64,000 nucleotides of DNA, taken from the NCBI RefSeq assembly GCF_014205135.1, contig NZ_JACHMY010000001.1:7192001-7256000 (forward strand). The letters are read 5' to 3'. Below, piece by piece: positions 55,947-64,000 of this stretch (position 1 is its first letter; every line of letters starts with the position of its first letter). The position numbers and the translations under genes were made by a program. Source of the stretch: Kribbella italica. Lineage in GTDB: Bacteria; Actinomycetota; Actinomycetes; Propionibacteriales; Kribbellaceae. Under the pieces are notes generated by a model that was given only the letters and a program-made list of their open reading frames with translations, was not told the DNA's origin and did not search any database.

Positions 55947-57616
55947 GGCTGACCGAGACCGCCGACAGCTGGTGGAAGAACGCCGTCGTCTACTGCCTGG
56001 ACATCGAGACCTACTTCGACACCGACGGCGACGGCCGCGGTGACATCCGCGGCCTGTCGCAGCGGATCGACCACCTGGCCGAGCTGGGCGTCACCTGTCT
56101 GTGGCTGATGCCGTTCTACCCGACGCCGGACCGCGACGACGGCTACGACATCACCGACTTCTACGACGTCGACCCGCGGCTCGGTACGCACGGTGACCTG
56201 GTCGAGCTGATCACCCTGGCGCAGGACCGTGGCATGCGGGTGATCGCCGACCTGGTCGTCAACCACACCTCCGACCAGCACCCGTGGTTCCAGAGCGCTC
56301 GCGCGTCCCGTGAGTCGCCGTACCGGGACTGGTACGTCTGGCGGGACCAGCCGCCGGAGGACGCGACCGAGGGCATCGTCTTCCCCGACCAGGAGACCAG
56401 CCTGTGGCAGTACGACGAGCAGGCCGGTCAGTACTACCTGCACCAGTTCTACAAGCACCAGCCCGACCTGGACATCACCAACCCGGAGGTGCGGGAGGAG
56501 ATCATCCGGGTGATCGGTTTCTGGCTGCAGCTGGGGATCTCCGGGTTCCGGGTGGACGCCGTACCGTTCCTGCTCGACACCTTGGGTGCGGCGGACCCCG
56601 ACAGCCTGGCGGACCCGCACGACTACCTGCGGGACCTGCGGGCGTTCATGAACCGGCGCAGCGGTCAGGCGGTGCTGCTCGGCGAGGTCAACCTGCCGTA
56701 CAAGGAGACCCGCGAGTTCTTCGGGGACGAGGACGGCGACGAGTTGACCATGTGTTTCGACTTCATCGGGATGCAGAAGATGTACCTGTCGTTGGCCCGG
56801 CAGGACCCCGCCGAGCTGGTCAAGGCCCTGCGGGAGCGGCCTGCTCCGCCGGAGGAGGCGCAGTGGGGCACGTTCGTGCGCAACCACGACGAGCTGACGC
56901 TGGACAAGCTGACCGACGACGAGCGGGCCGAGGTGTTCGCCGCGTTCGGTCCGGACAAGGACATGCAGCTCTACGACCGCGGACTGCGCCGGCGGCTGCC
57001 TCCGATGCTGGACAACGACCCGGCGCGGCTCCGGATGGTCTACAGCCTGCTCTTCTCGCTGCCCGGTACGCCGGTGCTGTTCTACGGCGAGGAGATCGGC
57101 ATGGGCGAGAACCTGGCCATGGAGGGCCGCAACGCCGTACGGACTCCGATGCAGTGGACCGACTCGGTCAACGGAGGCTTCTCCACCGCCGACGCGGCGG
57201 ACCTGGCCGGGCAGGTCGTCACCGGTGACCTGTCCCCGGAGCACGTCAACGTCGTCGCCCAGCGCCGCGACCCGGACTCCCTGCTCAACTGGATCAAGTT
57301 GCTGATCCAGCGCTACCGGGAGACGCCGGAGCTGTCCTGGGGCGACTGCACGGTGCTGGAGCACGAGTCGGCGACCGTGCTGGCGCACCGCTCGGAGTAC
57401 GAGGGTGGTTGCGTCGTCACCGCCCACAACTTCGCCTCCGACTCCGCCACCGTCACCCTGGCGGTCGCGGGCTCCGGAGTCGGGGTGCGGGCCGTCGACC
57501 TCCTCCAGCCCGGTACGACGGAGGTCGCGGAGGACGGGACCGTCCAGCTCGAGCTGGAGCCGCACGGGAGCCGGTGGCTGCGGGTCGTCCACCCGGGTGA
57601 TCGGTACCTCTTGTGA
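55943..57616 (+). CDS. GH13 alpha-glucosidase/trehalose-synthase-like protein
   Basis: A protein of 557 residues. The GH13 catalytic barrel has DGRGDIRGLSQRIDHLAELGVTCLWLMPFYPTP, VVNHTSDQHPWF, the nucleophile in ISGFRVDAVPFL, the acid/base in AVLLGEVNLP and the second Asp in FVRNHDELTL. Length and arrangement resemble trehalose synthase (GH13_16) or related alpha-glucan enzymes; the C-terminal domain is present, but a maltokinase fusion is not. It is coupled to the LLM gene, and glgX-treY follow 2 kb later, pointing to alpha-glucan/trehalose metabolism (inference). Confidence 0.85.
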   Translation: MRLTETADSWWKNAVVYCLDIETYFDTDGDGRGDIRGLSQRIDHLAELGVTCLWLMPFYPTPDRDDGYDITDFYDVDPRLGTHGDLVELITLAQDRGMRVIADLVVNHTSDQHPWFQSARASRESPYRDWYVWRDQPPEDATEGIVFPDQETSLWQYDEQAGQYYLHQFYKHQPDLDITNPEVREEIIRVIGFWLQLGISGFRVDAVPFLLDTLGAADPDSLADPHDYLRDLRAFMNRRSGQAVLLGEVNLPYKETREFFGDEDGDELTMCFDFIGMQKMYLSLARQDPAELVKALRERPAPPEEAQWGTFVRNHDELTLDKLTDDERAEVFAAFGPDKDMQLYDRGLRRRLPPMLDNDPARLRMVYSLLFSLPGTPVLFYGEEIGMGENLAMEGRNAVRTPMQWTDSVNGGFSTADAADLAGQVVTGDLSPEHVNVVAQRRDPDSLLNWIKLLIQRYRETPELSWGDCTVLEHESATVLAHRSEYEGGCVVTAHNFASDSATVTLAVAGSGVGVRAVDLLQPGTTEVAEDGTVQLELEPHGSRWLRVVHPGDRYLL

Positions 57617-57707
57617 AGGTGATGTGCAGCAAGTAGCAATACTCATGCTTTTGGTCTGGTCCCTCTGAAATACTCACGGCGGCCGCCTGCCCTGTGAGGA
57701 GTTCTTT

Positions 57708-59717
57708 GTGAGGTTGTGGAAGATCGTTGTGCCCTTTGCGGTGCTTGCGACGGGCGTCCTGCCCGCGCAGGCCGCGGGGGACAAGACCGTGGAGTACCGC
57801 GGCTACCAGGTGACTGTCCCGGCCGACTGGCAGGTCGTCGACCTGGCCAAGGACCCGACAGCCTGCGTCCGCTTCGACCGCCCGGCGGTCTACCTGGGCA
57901 AGAGCACTGCCCAGGCAGACTGCCCGGCGCATCTGACCGGCCGGAGCCAGGGCCTCGTCCTGGAGCCGCTGACCAGGACTGCCCGCTCCACCCCTGGCGA
58001 GCTCCAGGAGGCAGTGACTGACGCGGGCGTGCTCGCGACGGCGTACTACAGCTCCGGTGGCGACCAGGCTGCCAGGGAGGTGCTCGGCACCGGCCGGGTG
58101 ACGTCCAAGGCGACCCGGCTCGCTCAGCCCCGTGCCGCCGCCACTCCGTCAGTGGTTGCTACGGGCAACCTGCAGGGCGGCTTCGCGTTCGACACCTGTG
58201 CGGCGCCCAGCCAGTCGGCGATGGACGCCTGGCGGTACCCGGCGTCGGGCTACAAGGCTGTCGGCGTCTACATCAGTGGTGAGCGTCGCGCGTGCGGCCA
58301 GCCGAACCTGACGCCGGACTGGGTGGCCAACAACGCCGCCAAGGGCTGGCAGTTCCTGCTGATCGACGTCGGCCTGCAGGCACCCTGTGCGCCGTACGCC
58401 AGCAAGATGTCGACCGACCCGGCGACCGCACGGGCCCAGGGCCGCACAGCAGCGGCCAACGCCGTCACCGCCGCACAGGCGCTCGGCTTTGCCCAGCGCA
58501 GCGCGATCTACAGCGACGTGGAGGCCTACACCTCCACCGCTGCCTGCAAGGCGTCGGTGCTGTCCTACCTGAGTGGCTGGACGCTCGAGCTGAACACCCG
58601 CGGCTACTTCGGCGGTGCGTACGTCGCTGCCGCCTCCGGCGGGGTCGATCTGGCCGGCGCCTACAACAACACGGCGTACACCCGGCCGGACAACCTGTGG
58701 TTCGCCCGCTGGAACAACGTCACCAACACCACCGACGACAAGTACATCCCGGCGACGATGTGGACCAACCGGCAGCGGGTGCACCAGTACGCGGGCCCGC
58801 ACAAGGAGACCCATGGCGGCACCGAGATCGAGATCGACAGCAACGCGGTCAACCTGACGGCGCCGCCTGCCGCGCCGACCGGGTTCGACGCGACCGGTGC
58901 CTACTCCACGGCGGCACTCAAGTGGACGGTTCCGGCCGGCCACCAGGTGATCGTGCGGCGCAACGCCGGGGGCACCGCCGCGCCGCCGCTGCCGAACGTC
59001 GGTACGGCGGTCTACACCGGCACCGCCGCGTCCACGACGGCCACCGGCCTGGCCAACGCCACCAGCTACGCGTTCCGCGCGTGGACCAAGGACAGCACCG
59101 GCAAGATCGGTCCGGGCGTCAGCACCGTGCTGATCGGTACCGGGGCGACGGTGGCGGCCAGTGCGCCGGCGATCAGCTACGGCGGCGCGGTCACGCTCTA
59201 CACCCGGGCCACCCGTAAGGACACCGGCGCCTCCCTGACCGGCGTACCGCTGTCGCTCTACGCGCGGGCCAAGAACAGCGCCACCTGGCGTGAGGCCGGC
59301 CGGGTCACCTCCGACGGCACCGGCCAGGCGTCGTCGGTGCAGAAGCCGACCGTCTCCACGGTGTACGCGTGGGGCTACAACGGGTCACCGGACCTGCTCG
59401 GCTCGCGCAGCGGCAACGCCACGATCGAGGTCAAGCCGACCATCACGATCAACCTGGCGGCGGCCATCAAGCTCGGCGCCACCACCCCGGTCTACGGCTA
59501 CCTGCGCCCGCAGCACCCCGGTACGACGGTGTACCTGCAGCGGCTGACCGGGTCGGCGTGGCCGACCGTGGCGACGACGAAACTCAACGCGACCGGGAAC
59601 TACGGGTTCAGCATCAAGCCGGCCGCGCGCGGTACGTCGTACTACCGGGTGGTCTGGCTGGCCGACGCGGATCACGCGACTACCGTGAGTAGCACCAAGG
59701 CGGTCGCCGTCAGCTGA
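57708..59717 (+). CDS. secreted DUF1906 (Rv2525c-like glycoside-hydrolase-like) protein with beta-sandwich repeats
   Basis: A protein of 669 residues from GTG 57708 with GAGGAGT upstream. It has a signal peptide (LWKIVVPFAVLATGVLPAQAA). The DUF1906 barrel spans about 155-385 (GFAFDTCAAPSQSAMDAWRYP, LIDVGLQAPCAPY, IYSDVEAYTSTAACKASVLSYLSGW). An FN3-like domain follows (about 390-485), then one or two Ig-like beta-sandwich domains. DUF1906 proteins are lysozyme-like in fold; their enzymatic role is not settled. It is probably a cell-wall or extracellular enzyme. It is single-gene and followed 59 nt later by glgX. Confidence 0.85.
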   Translation: MRLWKIVVPFAVLATGVLPAQAAGDKTVEYRGYQVTVPADWQVVDLAKDPTACVRFDRPAVYLGKSTAQADCPAHLTGRSQGLVLEPLTRTARSTPGELQEAVTDAGVLATAYYSSGGDQAAREVLGTGRVTSKATRLAQPRAAATPSVVATGNLQGGFAFDTCAAPSQSAMDAWRYPASGYKAVGVYISGERRACGQPNLTPDWVANNAAKGWQFLLIDVGLQAPCAPYASKMSTDPATARAQGRTAAANAVTAAQALGFAQRSAIYSDVEAYTSTAACKASVLSYLSGWTLELNTRGYFGGAYVAAASGGVDLAGAYNNTAYTRPDNLWFARWNNVTNTTDDKYIPATMWTNRQRVHQYAGPHKETHGGTEIEIDSNAVNLTAPPAAPTGFDATGAYSTAALKWTVPAGHQVIVRRNAGGTAAPPLPNVGTAVYTGTAASTTATGLANATSYAFRAWTKDSTGKIGPGVSTVLIGTGATVAASAPAISYGGAVTLYTRATRKDTGASLTGVPLSLYARAKNSATWREAGRVTSDGTGQASSVQKPTVSTVYAWGYNGSPDLLGSRSGNATIEVKPTITINLAAAIKLGATTPVYGYLRPQHPGTTVYLQRLTGSAWPTVATTKLNATGNYGFSIKPAARGTSYYRVVWLADADHATTVSSTKAVAVS

Positions 59718-59776
59718 GCGGTAGGAAAACACACCACCGTTCTTCGGTTGGGGGTAGGGATGGCTACTGTCGTCGC

Positions 59777-61890
<2,114 letters not shown>

Positions 61891-61894
<4 letters not shown>

Positions 61895-64000
61895 CGGCCA
61901 TCCCGCTGTCGACGTACCGGTTGCAGATCAACGCGGCGTTCGGGTTCGACGACGCCGCGGCGGTGGTGGACTACCTGCGCGACCTCGGGGTCTCGCACGC
62001 GTACCTGTCGCCGATCCTGCAGGCGGCGCCGGGGTCGACGCACGGGTACGACGTGGTCGACCACAGCAGGCTGTCGGAGCCGGCCGGTGGGCGGGCCGCG
62101 TTCGACCGGCTGACGGCCAAGCTGGCCGACCACCGGATGGGTGCGATCGCCGATGTCGTCCCGAACCACGTCGCCGTACCGACGCCGGCCCGGCTCAACG
62201 CGGCGCTCTGGTCGGTGCTGCGGGACGGGCCGGGTTCGCCGTACGCGGAGTGGTTCGACGTCGACTGGGGGTCGGGGAACCAGCCGCTCCTGATGGCGGT
62301 GCTCGGCAACCGGATCGGCAAGGTGCTGGCGGACGGCGAGCTGTCGGTCGACAGCAGCGGCGACGAGCCGGTCCTGCGGTACTACGAGCACGAGTACCCG
62401 CTGCGCCCCGGCACCGAGCACCTGCCGATCGCCGAGCTGGTGACCGAGCAGTGGTACCGGCTGGCCCACTGGCGGGTCGCCGACGAGGAGCTGAACTACC
62501 GGCGCTTCTTCGACGTCGACACGCTGGCCGCTGTCCGGGTGGAGACGCAGGAGGTCTTCGAGGCGACGCACGAGCTGCTGTTCGCGCTGCTGCACGAGGG
62601 CAAGCTGCACGGCTTCCGGATCGATCACCCGGACGGTCTGGCCGACCCCCGTGGGTACCTGCGCCGCCTGGCCGAGCGGACCGGCGGCGCGTGGGTCGTG
62701 GTGGAGAAGATCCTCGAGGGCGACGAGGAACTGCCGAGTGACTGGCCCTGCGCCGGCACGACGGGCTACGACGCGCTGCTGCGGGTCGGCGGTCTCTTCG
62801 TCGACCCGGCGGGAGCCGCACCGCTGGCGGCGTACCACGCCGACCTGACCGGTGAGCCGGCCGACTTCGCGCCCGTGGTCGAGGAGGCCAAGCGGGAGAT
62901 CGTGAAGCACGGCCAGTACGCCGAGGTGCACCGGCTGGTCGAGTTGCTGGCCCGGATCTGCCAGGACGACGTCCGGCTGCGCGACCACACCCGCCGGGCG
63001 TTCCACGAGGTCGTCGTCGAGCTGCTGGTGAACTTCGACCGGTACCGGGCGTACGTCGTACCGGGTGAGCCGGCGCCCGCCGAGGCGATCGCGGAGCTGG
63101 AGCACGTGGCCGAGCTGGCCCGGCGGAATCTGGACGAGGAGCAGCAGGAGACGCTCGACCTGGTCCGCGACCTGCTGCTCGGCCGGGAGGCCGGGACGGC
63201 GAGCCGGATCGACGAGCACGCGCGGCACGAGCTGATCGTGCGGTTCCAGCAGACCTGTGGGCCGGTGATGGCCAAGGGCGTCGAGGACACCGCGTTCTAC
63301 CGGTGGTTCCGGCTCACCTCGCTGAACGAGGTCGGCGGCGACCCGGAGCACTTCGGGGTCTCGCCGGAGGAGTTCCACGCGTACGCCGCCCGGCTGAACG
63401 ACCACTGGCCGCGCACGATGACGACCCTCTCGACGCACGACACCAAACGGTCCGAGGACGTCCGGGCCCGGCTCGGCGTGCTGTCCGAGCAGCCTGCTGC
63501 TTGGGTCGAGGCGGTCCGGTCGTGGCGGATGCAGTCCGAGGACTACCGCGGGCCCCTGCTCGACGGCAGCACGGAGTACCTGGTCTGGCAGACCCTGCTC
63601 GGGACGTGGGACGACGGGCCGCTCGCCGAGGACCGGCTGCAGGCCTACCTGCAGAAGGCGATCCGCGAGGGCAAGCGGCACACCAGCTGGACATCACCGG
63701 ACAGCGAGTACGAGGAGGCCGTCGCGGCCTTCGCCACCGCGGTGCTGGGCGACGCCGAGCTGCTGGAGTCTGTACGCCGGTTCGCTGACGCCCAGGCGCC
63801 GTACGTGCGGGCGGCGACGCTCGGGCAGAAGCTGGTCCAGCTGACGATGCCCGGCGTACCGGATGTCTATCAGGGCAGCGAGCTGGTCGACCTGTCGCTG
63901 GTCGACCCGGACAACCGGCGCCCGGTCGACTACCAGGAGCGCATCCAGCGGCTGGCCCGGCTGGACGGCGGTGGATCGCCGGAGGGCTTGGCGGACGAGA
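61891..64000 (+). CDS. treY: malto-oligosyltrehalose synthase TreY (3' end cut by window edge)
   Basis: My own reading from ATG 61891 remains open to base 64000 (703 codons); the family is about 750 residues, so nearly all is present. The GH13_26 start reads PLSTYRLQINAAFGFDDAAAVVDYLRDLGVSHAYLSPIL. Other conserved pieces are VVPNHVAVP, LHGFRIDHPDGLADPRGYL (nucleophile), VVVEKILEGDE (acid/base), VMAKGVEDTAFYRW and TTLSTHDTKRSEDVRARL. TreY converts the reducing-end alpha-1,4 bond of maltodextrin into alpha,alpha-1,1, to be released by TreZ as trehalose. ATGA overlap with glgX. Confidence 0.92.

Overview
This 64 kb window is high-GC, densely coded DNA from an actinomycete. I infer a Kribbella-like member of the Nocardioidales/Propionibacteriales. 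The grounds are indirect: frequent GTG starts, F420-type luciferase-like oxidoreductases, a DinB/maleylpyruvate-isomerase-type protein, ANTAR, DUF3072, DUF3618/DUF4235/Holin-X envelope genes, an LVIVD protein, a class F sortase and a SigB/SigF-type sigma factor. I see no rRNA, tRNA, transposase, integrase, phage structural gene or CRISPR array, so this is a chromosomal segment with accessory modules.

Regions. 1-3.1 kb: minus-strand partner-switch/chemotaxis-like operon (STAS, CheB with zinc ribbon, STAS-HATPase, CheR cut by the window edge). 3.1-11.1 kb: secreted LVIVD protein, DUF305 lipoprotein, SDR, AlkD-type repair protein, CPBP protease, secreted neutral ceramidase, drug-type MFS exporter. 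11.1-13.7 kb: envelope module with DUF4397 protein and class F sortase opposite a lipoprotein. 13.7-24.9 kb: mostly single genes (YciO/YrdC, nitroreductase, stand-alone LigD-type phosphoesterase, stress sigma factor, two LysR regulators, methyltransferase, three-gene DUF4235/DUF3618/Holin-X operon, VOC, serine hydrolase, SDRs, DUF3072). 25.1-27.6 kb: 829-residue MFS protein with coiled-coil and Ala/Pro tail. 27.7-34.8 kb: tight five-gene operon SWIM / DUF5691 / MoxR AAA+ / DUF5682 / VWA, the best candidate for an incompletely described system. 34.8-44.9 kb: ABM-like protein, GDPD-CBM fusion, two complex non-coding repeat blocks around YciI and aldo/keto reductase genes, two glycosyltransferases with a long overlap, TetR with operator, LLM oxidoreductase. 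43.9-53.2 kb: LacI-controlled sugar ABC operon ending in two related barrel glycoside-hydrolase-like proteins and malate synthase. 53.2-64 kb: secreted trypsin, GAF-ANTAR, LLM plus GH13 pair, secreted DUF1906 protein, glgX and treY (cut by the window edge).

How they work together. The LacI operon looks like a complete carbohydrate locus: regulator, paired operators on the promoter, binding protein, two permeases, two candidate hydrolases and a glyoxylate-consuming enzyme; its transport ATPase is not here and is probably shared. glgX and treY form the start of the glycogen-to-trehalose route, next to another GH13 enzyme. The STAS/HATPase/CheB/CheR operon and the sigma factor suggest stress signalling by partner switching, though no direct link between them is visible. 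Strongest second-look items: the five-gene MoxR/VWA operon, the repeat blocks (one with a repeated G-quadruplex-type motif), the paired LacI operators, the mirrored 14-nt gene junctions in the CheB operon, the 146-nt glycosyltransferase overlap and the tailed MFS protein.
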